Assembly (NCBI GenBank): GCA_028868545.1
Contig: JAGWUF010000023.1
Location: 1-36,794 of the forward strand
Reading direction: 5' to 3'
Source: Lysobacteraceae bacterium
Lineage (GTDB): Bacteria; Pseudomonadota; Gammaproteobacteria; Xanthomonadales; Xanthomonadaceae
Length of the DNA: 36,794 bases
Under the pieces are notes generated by a model that was not told where the DNA came from, did not search any database, and worked only from the letters and a program-made list of their open reading frames with translations. The translations under genes were made by a program, and so were the position numbers. This document shows, piece by piece, positions 1 to 7,600 of the stretch; the stretch's first letter is position 1; each line of letters begins with the position of its first letter.

Positions 1-2
1 GG

Positions 3-108
3 TGAGCGTAACAGATCAGGAAATGCGCTCTGGCCGGAACGAGCGGGACGGTGACCGCATCAGGCCACCTGAGCGTAACAGATCAGGAAATGCGCTCTGG
101 CCGGAACG
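3..108. repeat. Two copies of a 39-bp direct repeat, period 67 bp
   Basis: An identical 39-bp sequence beginning TGAGCGTAACAGATCAGG and ending in CTGGCCGGAACG lies at 3-41 and 70-108. The 28 bp between the copies is unrelated to the repeat. Inside each copy, GAGCG and CGCTC can pair. The second copy stops directly before the stop codon of the minus-strand lipoprotein gene at 109. The array may continue to the left of the window. With only two copies it cannot be called a CRISPR array or a named element. Confidence 0.85.
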
Positions 109-609
109 CTAGCGTGGCGCGGCGGTCGCTGTTGCGGGAAGCACTACATCGAACAACCGCGTCTGCACCAGTTTTCCGTTCAGCAGGATTTCCACCTTGT
201 AATTTCCCGTGGGCCAGCCGTTGGGCCTGCTGATCTGGAAGGTGGTGGCGGCGTCGCCGTTGAAGGGCAGGTTCTTGCCTTCGGTCAGGAAGGTCTGCTT
301 GCTGTCCAGGTGGCTCCAGCGGGCATCGATGCGTTGCAGGGTGGGCGAGTGGCCGGTGTGCAGCACGGCGGCGTGGATGGTGTCGTCGGGGGCGAAGTGC
401 AGCATGGGGACCGGCACGCGCTGATCGCTGCCCACGCGGTTGCCCAGATCCACGCGGGCGATGGCGGGGGCAGCCGGTGCCGGTGCCGGCAGTTGCGGCG
501 TGGCCGGTGCTTCCAGGTGCGCAACCGACGTGCCGGCGGGCGTGGCGGCCGGTTGGCAGCCGGCCAGCAGCGGGATCAGGAGCACCGGCAGGGCGTGGTG
601 TGGGCGCAT
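109..609 (-). CDS. Putative lipoprotein, related to the lipoprotein at 1435-1884
   Basis: The 166-residue product starts MRPHHALPVLLIPLLAGC, a signal peptide with an LAGC lipobox, so it is probably an outer-membrane or periplasmic lipoprotein. An Ala/Pro-rich linker (about residues 20-50) follows, then a domain of about 110 residues with alternating beta-strand character, ending in a GNYKVEILLNGK strand pair typical of an Ig-like sandwich. The reading frame stays open upstream into queF, but the lipobox fixes the start at 609, 4 bp after the queF stop. It is last in the minus-strand run with hydrolase, zapE, lipoprotein and queF. The C-terminal domain resembles that of the lipoprotein at 1435-1884. 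Function unknown. Confidence 0.8.
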   Translation of the reverse strand: MRPHHALPVLLIPLLAGCQPAATPAGTSVAHLEAPATPQLPAPAPAAPAIARVDLGNRVGSDQRVPVPMLHFAPDDTIHAAVLHTGHSPTLQRIDARWSHLDSKQTFLTEGKNLPFNGDAATTFQISRPNGWPTGNYKVEILLNGKLVQTRLFDVVLPATATAAPR

Positions 610-613
610 GGCC

Positions 614-1426
614 TCATTGCCGCAGGCTGCGGCGTGCCGGTGGTGCGGCCGTGCCCGGGGTGGCACGCCAGGGGTTGATGTCCAGACCGCCGCGACGGGT
701 GTAGTGGGCTTCCACCGACAGTTGCTGCGGGCTGCAGCGGGCTTGCAGGTCGAGGAAGATGCGCTCCACGCATTGCTCGTGGAATTCGGCGTGGTCGCGG
801 AAGCTGACCAGATAGCGCAACAGCCCGGCGCGGTCGATGCGCGGGCCGCGGTAGGCAATCGTCAGGTCGGCCCAGTCCGGCTGCCCGGTGACGGGGCAGT
901 TGGATTTCAGCAGGGCGCTGTGCAGCGTTTCCTCGACGATCCCGCCGGCATCGGCGTGCAGCAGCGCGGCATCCGGGGGCCCGTAGTGACGGATGGGGAT
1001 GTCGAGCGCGTCGATGCTTTCGGCCGCCGGCAGGTCCTGCCAGGCCGGCAACCCGAATGCCAGCGTGACCGGCGCGCCGGCGGCCTGCGAAAGATCCTGC
1101 TCGATCCGCGCACGCACCTGGCCGGCGTTCTCGAACGGGCTGCCGTTGAACGAGTTGAGGTAGAGCTTGAGCGATTTCGATTCGATCAAATTGGGCGAGG
1201 TGGCGGGCACATGCAACGTGGCCGTGGCCACCTGCGGCTTGCCGCGCGGATCCAGCCACGACAGCTCGAACGCGTGCCAGCGGTCATGCCCGATGAACGG
1301 CAGCGGCGCGGCGTCGAGGCCCAGTTGCGCCCGCGCCAGTGCCCGCGGGATCGGATACAGCAGGCCGGCATCGAAGTGCGCGGGATAGGCAACGTCGCGC
1401 CCGAGCGGAGAACCTTCGATGGCCAT
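614..1426 (-). CDS. queF: NADPH-dependent 7-cyano-7-deazaguanine reductase (long form)
   Basis: QueF reduces preQ0 to preQ1 with NADPH in queuosine biosynthesis, in the cytoplasm. The 270 residues match the long, two-domain QueF form (E. coli about 280 residues). The N-terminal half carries the [13 protein letters not shown] motif around residues 86-98. The C-terminal half carries [13 protein letters not shown], with the cysteine expected to form the thioimide with preQ0, and [10 protein letters not shown]. The gene ends 4 bp before one lipoprotein gene and begins 8 bp after another, so it is probably cotranscribed with both. The sequence shows no reason for the pairing with lipoproteins. No preQ1 riboswitch is visible in the short upstream gap. 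Confidence 0.95.
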   Translation of the reverse strand: MAIEGSPLGRDVAYPAHFDAGLLYPIPRALARAQLGLDAAPLPFIGHDRWHAFELSWLDPRGKPQVATATLHVPATSPNLIESKSLKLYLNSFNGSPFENAGQVRARIEQDLSQAAGAPVTLAFGLPAWQDLPAAESIDALDIPIRHYGPPDAALLHADAGGIVEETLHSALLKSNCPVTGQPDWADLTIAYRGPRIDRAGLLRYLVSFRDHAEFHEQCVERIFLDLQARCSPQQLSVEAHYTRRGGLDINPWRATPGTAAPPARRSLRQ

Positions 1427-1434
1427 TGCGAAAC

Positions 1435-1884
1435 CTACTTGACCTCGAACTGCACCAGCGCCACCGGCCGGCCGTTGGCGTCCACTTCCACGTTGTAGGC
1501 GCCGGTCTCGGTGGGGGCGTATTCGAACACGGTGAAGGGGCCCTGGATGGTCTTGGCGTCTTCCTTCTGCGATTTGCCCTGGCTGAACCAGAACACTTCC
1601 AGTTTTTCGCCGTTCGTGCGGCCGAACTTGGTGGGCACCGAGATGTACACCGTCTGCCCGCTCTTGAACTCGTGCACCGGCGTGACGACATCGCCATTGC
1701 CATCCACTTCGGCGCCGGCCCTGGCGGCATTCGGGTTGACCGTCACCGATTCCACGCCGTCGTTGTGGCGCTGCGCCTCGGTGTTGTCATCCACCTGCTT
1801 GGGCGTTTGCGGGCCCTGGCGGTTGCAGGCGGCCAACGCGGCCGCGGCGATCAACAGGCACAGGGTACGGGTCACGGGGGTCAT
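1435..1884 (-). CDS. Putative lipoprotein with Ig-like C-terminal domain
   Basis: This is a 149-residue lipoprotein starting [20 protein letters not shown], with an LAAC lipobox. A GGAGC ribosome-binding site lies about 5 bp before the ATG at 1884, which favours this start over an in-frame ATG 36 bp upstream. The mature part has a polar stretch of about 45 residues, then a beta-rich domain ([34 protein letters not shown]). The final strands align by eye with those of the lipoprotein at 109-609, suggesting old paralogues on either side of queF. It probably sits in the periplasm or on the outer membrane. The specific role is unknown. Confidence 0.8.
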   Translation of the reverse strand: MTPVTRTLCLLIAAAALAACNRQGPQTPKQVDDNTEAQRHNDGVESVTVNPNAARAGAEVDGNGDVVTPVHEFKSGQTVYISVPTKFGRTNGEKLEVFWFSQGKSQKEDAKTIQGPFTVFEYAPTETGAYNVEVDANGRPVALVQFEVK

Positions 1885-1955
1885 GGAAGCTCCGGCAAGT
1901 CGAACAGACATGAAAGGCACATTCTAGCGGGATGCCGGCGGCCATCCCCAGCGGC

Positions 1956-3053
1956 TCATGAACGATGGGGATGCAGCAGGTAGTCGGTGGACTGCATTTC
2001 GGTCAGGCGCGACGCCGTGCGTTCGAACGCGCCGCGCAGGCGCTGGCCCGAGTACAGCGCCATCGGCGCTTGTGCGGCGGTGCACACCAGGTTGACGTGG
2101 CAGTCGTACAACTCGTCGATCAGGTTGACGAAGCGTTGCGCGGCGTCTTCATTGCCGGCATCGAACGCGGGGATGCCGCCCAGCAGCACGGTATGGAATT
2201 CGCGTGCAATCTCGATGTAGTCGGTGGTGCCGCGCGGCCCTTCGCACAGCGCGGCAAAGTCGAACCAGCACAGGCCCTGTCCGCGTGCCCGCACGGGGAT
2301 GCGGCGGTCGTCGATGACGATGCCGGCGTCGCGGTGTCCGTCATCGCCGCCAAGCGCGTGCCAGCGCGCGTTCAACCAGGCATCGGCATCGGCATCCAGG
2401 GGGCTGCGGTAGACCGGCGAGCGGGTCAGCGCGCGCAGGCGGTAGTCGGTACTGCTGATCAGCTCGACCACGGCGCAATGCTGGTGGATCAGGTCGATGG
2501 CCGGCAGGAAGCGTGCGCGCTGCAAGCCATCGCGATACAGGTCATCCGGCGCGGTGTTGGAGCTGGTCACCAGGGTCACGCCCTGCGCGAACAGCTGCGC
2601 CAGCAGGCGGCCCAGCAGCATCGCATCGCCGATGTCGTCGACGAAGAATTCATCCAGGACCAGCACCCGCAGCCGGTGCCGCCACTCGCGGGCAATCGCC
2701 ACCAGCGGGTCACGTTCGCCGGCGTGCGCGCGCAGACGCTCGTGCACGTCGCGCATGAAGCGGTGGAAGTGGGTGCGGCGCTTTTCCTTGAACGGCAGGC
2801 CGTCGAAAAACAGATCGATCAGGAAGGTCTTGCCCCGCCCCACCCCGCCCCACAGGTAGAGGCCCTGCACACCCGCGGCCGGAGGCTGGTCGAACAGCCG
2901 GGCCAGCAACCCGCGCGCCGGCGGCGGCATCAGCAGGGCGGCGTGGATCCGGTCCAGTGCCGCCAGTGCGCCGGCCTGGGCTGCATCCTGCTGCCAGTCG
3001 CCACGGGCCACGCCGGCGGCGTAGCGCTGCGAGGGTGTTGCCGGTGCGCTCAC
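1956..3053 (-). CDS. zapE: Cell division protein ZapE (AFG1-like ATPase)
   Basis: ZapE is an AFG1/LACE1-type P-loop ATPase that in E. coli acts at the Z-ring. The 365-residue length fits the family. Walker A is GGVGRGKT at about residues 68-75, Walker B is VLVLDEFFVDD near residues 130-140, and the family segments THFHRFM and SSNTAPDDLYRDGLQR are present. The start is GTG at 3053, and its GTGA overlaps the stop codon of the upstream hydrolase gene by 4 bp, so translation is probably coupled. There are 71 bp before the next gene downstream. No defect is seen in the ATPase motifs. Confidence 0.93.
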   Translation of the reverse strand: MSAPATPSQRYAAGVARGDWQQDAAQAGALAALDRIHAALLMPPPARGLLARLFDQPPAAGVQGLYLWGGVGRGKTFLIDLFFDGLPFKEKRRTHFHRFMRDVHERLRAHAGERDPLVAIAREWRHRLRVLVLDEFFVDDIGDAMLLGRLLAQLFAQGVTLVTSSNTAPDDLYRDGLQRARFLPAIDLIHQHCAVVELISSTDYRLRALTRSPVYRSPLDADADAWLNARWHALGGDDGHRDAGIVIDDRRIPVRARGQGLCWFDFAALCEGPRGTTDYIEIAREFHTVLLGGIPAFDAGNEDAAQRFVNLIDELYDCHVNLVCTAAQAPMALYSGQRLRGAFERTASRLTEMQSTDYLLHPHRS

Positions 3054-3700
3054 GCCGACAGCCAGGCCCGCACGCAGTGCTGGAGGACGCCGCGCAGGTC
3101 GATCAATTTGCGATGGAAGAAGTGGCTGGTGTCGGGCATTTCGACCAATTGCGGCGGGTGCGGCAAGGCGCTGGCCCAGGCGCGCACCGCATCGGCATCG
3201 ACGATTTCATCGGCACTGCCCTGCACCACCAGCCACGGGACTTCAGGCAACGCGAGGGCGCTGAAATCCCAGCTGCGGCCCACCGGCGGGGCAATCGAAA
3301 TCAGGGCCTCGGCCCCCAACTCCACCGCGCCGCGCAGCGACACCCACGCACCGAAGCTGAAGCCGGCCAGCCAGAGCCCCTTGTCCGGATGTTGCGCGCG
3401 GGCCCAGGCCACCACGGCGCGCAAGTCGTCCAGCTCGCCGCGGCCATCATCGAAGCTGCCTTCGGAACTGCCGACGCCACGGAAATTGAAGCGCAGGCAG
3501 GCGATGCCGCATTCACGCAAGGCGCGCGCGGTGGTTGTCACCACCTTGTTGTGCATGCTGCCGCCTTCGGTGGGCAGCGGGTGGCAGAGCACGGCCAGCA
3601 GCGGCTGTGCCGGGGCGTCGGCGGGTTCGAAGATCGCCTCGATGCGCCCGGCCGGACCGGGAATCGCGAGGGCAGCAGGATCCAGGTTGGACATCGTCAT
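3050..3700 (-). CDS. Alpha/beta hydrolase, COG2945-like
   Basis: The 216-residue single-domain serine hydrolase has CHPLP followed by GGSMHNKVV near residues 39-53, characteristic of the COG2945 dienelactone-hydrolase-like family. It also has a GFSFGAW nucleophile elbow (Ser near residue 116), a likely acidic residue in GSADEIVDAD and a catalytic His in DTSHFFH. There is no signal peptide, so it is cytoplasmic. Two in-frame starts, 3700 and 3694, are both possible and neither has a strong ribosome-binding site. The stop overlaps the zapE start, making it the first gene of the minus-strand run. The substrate cannot be predicted. Confidence 0.85.
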   Translation of the reverse strand: MTMSNLDPAALAIPGPAGRIEAIFEPADAPAQPLLAVLCHPLPTEGGSMHNKVVTTTARALRECGIACLRFNFRGVGSSEGSFDDGRGELDDLRAVVAWARAQHPDKGLWLAGFSFGAWVSLRGAVELGAEALISIAPPVGRSWDFSALALPEVPWLVVQGSADEIVDADAVRAWASALPHPPQLVEMPDTSHFFHRKLIDLRGVLQHCVRAWLSA

Positions 3701-3758
3701 CCGTGCATGATGCCGCAAGCGGCGCTGGGCGGCGCCCGCAGGAGGCCGAACGCACAAA

Positions 3759-3776
3759 CGCCACCCGCAGGTGGCG
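3759..3776 (-). terminator. Probable intrinsic terminator after the cytochrome c gene
   Basis: A perfect 7-bp stem, CGCCACC / GGTGGCG with a 4-nt loop, lies 25 bp beyond the cytochrome c stop codon. Read on the minus strand it is followed by TTTGTG, a short T-rich tail. It probably separates the cytochrome transcript from the hydrolase-zapE run. Confidence 0.55.
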
Positions 3777-3800
3777 CTTGCAGACAGCGGAGCGGGGCGA

Positions 3801-4325
3801 TTACTTCTTGCTTTGCGCCACCATGTATTCCACCACGGCCTTGATCTGATCATCGGTCAGCGCCGGGTTGCCGCCCTTGGCCGGCATCATGCCAGCGGTG
3901 CCGGTGAAGCCGGTGGTGGCTTTCTTGATCAGCTCTTCCACGCCCTGGGCGGTGGCGCGTGCGCCGATGCCGGCGGCATCCAGCTTGGGTGCGCCGCCCA
4001 CGCCGGCGGTATGACAGCCGGTGCAGGGGCCATTGTTGAAGATTTCGGCACCATCGGTGCGGCCATCGAACGGAACATTTGCGGTCAGCGCGGTGGCGGC
4101 GGCAGCAGCGGCGGCGGCTTGCGCGGCAGCGCCGGTGGCACCGGCATACACGGCGCCCACCGGGGCGATGCGATCCTGCAGGCGCTGCTGGGCCGCCGGA
4201 TCCGTCGGGTATTGCACCTTGCCATTCAGGTGATGCGCAAACAGGATCAGCCCCACCATCACCAGGAACAGAAAGGCGATCACCATTGAGAATCGCTTCA
4301 GAAACGCCAGATCGGTCGTCCGCAC
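3801..4325 (-). CDS. Membrane-anchored c-type cytochrome (cytochrome c5-like)
   Basis: The 174-residue protein has a single N-terminal membrane helix (about residues 14-30, MVIAFLFLVMVGLILFA), an Ala-rich linker at about residues 68-80, and one class I cytochrome c domain. The haem-binding CTGCH lies near residue 101, and the axial methionine is probably in AGMMPAKGGNP. The end, LTDDQIKAVVEYMV, is a typical C-terminal helix of cytochrome c5/c555-like proteins. It should carry electrons on the periplasmic face of the inner membrane. The start is GTG at 4325, with no clear upstream alternative. The gene is monocistronic, with a hairpin after its stop. Confidence 0.88.
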   Translation of the reverse strand: MRTTDLAFLKRFSMVIAFLFLVMVGLILFAHHLNGKVQYPTDPAAQQRLQDRIAPVGAVYAGATGAAAQAAAAAAAATALTANVPFDGRTDGAEIFNNGPCTGCHTAGVGGAPKLDAAGIGARATAQGVEELIKKATTGFTGTAGMMPAKGGNPALTDDQIKAVVEYMVAQSKK

Positions 4326-4691
4326 AATGCACCCGCAGGAATTTGGCCATTCAGGCCGTCAGGCCCGGGATTATTCCAGAACTGACGGCACTGCGCGAGG
4401 CGGCGCGTAGTCAAGGGGGAATGAGCAGGGCGCGCCACCGCGGCATCGGGTTCGCGATTTTCGCGCAATCCCTCCCATTCAGTTTTGTTGATGCCCGGAT
4501 GCAACCGGCCTAGTACGGACAGCGGGTTGACAACCTTGCTGCCGAACTGTGATAACAGTAACAATAATTCGTTCAGGTCGGCCCCGTGTGGCCGCTGCGC
4601 GACAACGGGGCGGGGACGCAACGTACACCAAGAAGACAACCGCTGGCGGGTGCGGCGGCAACGCATTTTCCTTAAGGATTCGGGGAGCTAC
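4326..4691. other. Divergent intergenic region upstream of the autotransporter
   Basis: These 366 bp separate the divergent cytochrome c and autotransporter genes, and I see no gene here. The region holds the autotransporter promoter (4527-4556), a small hairpin at 4453-4465 (CGCGA, TTT, TCGCG) and a leader hairpin in which GCCCCGT (4581-4587) can pair with ACGGGGC (4605-4611). No clear promoter for the cytochrome gene was recognised. Confidence 0.6.
4527..4556 (+). promoter_or_regulatory. Sigma-70-like promoter for the autotransporter gene
   Basis: A perfect -35 TTGACA lies at 4527-4532. A -10-like GATAAC lies at 4551-4556 with an 18-bp spacer (TGATAA gives 17 bp). The predicted leader is about 130 nt and contains a 7-bp hairpin at 4581-4611. 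The -10 match is only moderate. Confidence 0.6.
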
Positions 4692-7600
4692 ATGAACGCC
4701 AATCAGAACGATCGCACGACGGGCAAGGCACGCCACAACCGCACCATCCAACTCGCGCCGATGACGCGTGCGGTACGCTCGGCACTGGCGACGTCGGCAC
4801 TGACGCTGGCGGTCGGACTGGGCGGCAATGTCGCCGCGGCAAACCACACGCCGGTGGCCGCCCATGCGCTGCAGTTCCAGCGCGCCGCGATCGACATCGC
4901 CCCGGTCGTCGATCTGACCGTCGTGCACGACGGCCTGGCGTTCCTCGGTGGCCATGCACCGCTGGTGGCGCTGGCCATCAACCAGTACAGCACCGGCGAC
5001 GTGGTGATCGACAACACTGCGGCGATCACCGAAATCCAGGCGGGCAACGCGATCGCGATCTCCGGCTACAGCAATGGCGGGCTGGTGGACATCACCAACC
5101 ACGGCGGCGCCGATCTGGTTGCAACGTCCAGCGTGGGCAGCGCGATCGGCATCTACGGCTATGCCACCACCGGTGACGTCGGCATCGACAACGCCGCCGA
5201 CATCCAGGCCTATTCGGCCGGTGGCCTGGCCGACGGCATCTTTGCCTCGGGCACCAATGTGTCCGTGACCAATACCGGCGCGATCGGGGCCGATGGCTAC
5301 AGCTGGGCCGCCGGCATCGAGGCGCAGGCGGTCGATGTGGTGACGGTGAACAACAGCGGCGACATCACCGCCAGCGTGTATGCCAATGGCCAGGCCTTCG
5401 GCATCTACGCCACCGGCAACGACGTCACCGTGGTCAACAGCGGCAACCTGCAGGTGCAGGGCTATTACGCCACCGGCATCGAGGCGCAGTCCTACGGCGG
5501 CATCCACATCGACAATTCGGGTGCCATCTCCACCTATTCCGCCAATGGGCTGGCCACCGGCATCAATGTCACCAGCGGCGGTGAAGCCGCTGCGGTCACG
5601 GTGACCAATGCCGGCGATCTTTCGGCCGTCGGCATGTACGGCGGCACCGGGATTTCCGCGGTGTCCGGCGGGATCGGCGGCAGCGTCGATGTCGCCAACA
5701 CGGGCAACATCTATGCCCAGCAGGGCAACAAGTACGGCCTGGGTGCCTATGGCATCGTCACCATGGCCGACGGCAGCTCGACGGTCACCAACAGCGGTGG
5801 GATCACCGTGGTGTCCGAAGGTGCCGGCACCGGCATTTCGTCGGTGTCGTTTGCCGGCGAGGCCAGCATCGACAACACCGGTGACGTGAACGTCACCAGC
5901 AATGCCGCGCTGACCTACACCGCCACCGGCCTGTCGGCGTTCTCGGCCAATGGTTCGGCCAGCATTGCCAATGGTGGCAATGTCACCGCCACGGCCAAGT
6001 ACATCGCCACGGCGGTCGACGCCAAGGCCTTCGGCGATGTCGGTGTCGTCAACACCGGCACGGTGTACGCCAGCGGCGACAAGTACGCCTACGGCATCCG
6101 CGCGTTCTCCAGTGCGGGCGACGTGAATGTCGGCAATGCCGCCGGCGCCGATATCGGGTTCTACTCCTATGCTGGCCGCGGCTTCGGCGTGTTGGGTGTG
6201 GCCTACACCGGCAACGTGAATGTCAGCAATGCCGGCACGATCGAGGGCTATGCCTACGCGCAGGCCGCGGGCATCTTCGGCTTCGCCGGCCAGGGCAATG
6301 TCGGCATCAGCAACAGCGGCGACATCACCGTCAAGAGCGCGTCGGGGGCGGCCGTGGGCGCGTTCGCGCGGGCGGTCTATGGCGTTGCCGCGATCGACAA
6401 CAGCGGTGCCGTGGATGCGTATTCGCAGCAGGGCGCGGCCTATGGCCTGTTCGCGCGCGCCGACGCCGGCATTGCCAGCGTGAGCAGCAGCGGCACGATC
6501 AAGGCCGATGGCTACCTGGCGGCCGCCGGCATCCTGGCGATGGGCTATTACGGCGCGTTCGTTTCCAATACCGGTGGCAGCATCGACGTGTTCGCCACCG
6601 GCAAGGCCATCGGCATCCAGGCCGGTGCCGTCGGCGGTGATGCGGTGGTGAGCAATGCCGCCGACATCCAGGCCATCGGCCTGGTGTCGGGTGCGGACGG
6701 CATCGTGGCCACTTCGGGCACCGGGTATGCCGCCGTGCTCAACAGCGGCGCGGTGCAGGCGCTTTCGATGCTGGGGGATACCCATGGCATCACCGCATAT
6801 TCGGTTGACGGCAATGTGGTGATCGAGAACCACGGCGACGTGCTGGCCTACAGCTACGCCGGCCAGGCGATCGGCCTGTACGGCTATTCCGTCTACGGCA
6901 ACACCACGATTGCCAACACCGGCACCATCTACGCCGCGTCCTACCTTGGCCTGGCCGATGCCATCTTCGCCTCCGGCAACGATGTGGTCGTGGCCAATAC
7001 CGGTGCGCTGACCGCTGTCGGCGACAACTGGGCGGCCGGCATCGAAGCGCAGGGCGCCAACGCGACGCTGGTGTCCAACGGCGGCGACATCACGGCCACG
7101 GCGGCCATGTTCGGCCAGATCGTGTATGCAGGCTCGACGGTCGCCAGTGCCGATGGCGGCACCGCCTTCGGGATCTACGCCACGGCCGGTGCCGGCGGCG
7201 CGCAGGTGGTCAACAGTGGCAACCTGACGGTGAACGGCGGCTATGCCACCGGCATTTTCGTGCAGTCCTACGGCGACATCCTGATTTCCAACAGCGGCAA
7301 CATTGATGTCGGCGTGGGCCTGCATCAGTACGACCTCGGCGGCGGCTACACCCTGTACTACGGCACCCAGGTGGCCACCGGCATCTCCGCCACCAGCAAT
7401 GGCGAGGCGGCAGCCGTGCAGGTGAGCAATACCGGCGACATCACGGCCAACGGCACGTTCGGCGCCTACGGCATTTCCGCGGTGTCCAGTGGTCTTGGTG
7501 GCACGGTGACGGCCGTCAATGGCGGCAACATCGTGGCCAACCAGGCCAACAAGTACGGTGTCGGCGTGTATGGCGTGTTTGCTTCGGCCGACGGCGACAG

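Noticed and set aside
3-108. A CRISPR array
   Set aside because: Only two repeats and one spacer are present and no cas gene is in the window. The repeat is kept as an unclassified feature.
1965-3710. A 581-codon plus-strand open frame over zapE and the hydrolase
   Set aside because: Both minus-strand genes have complete catalytic motifs; the plus-strand product is a high-GC shadow.
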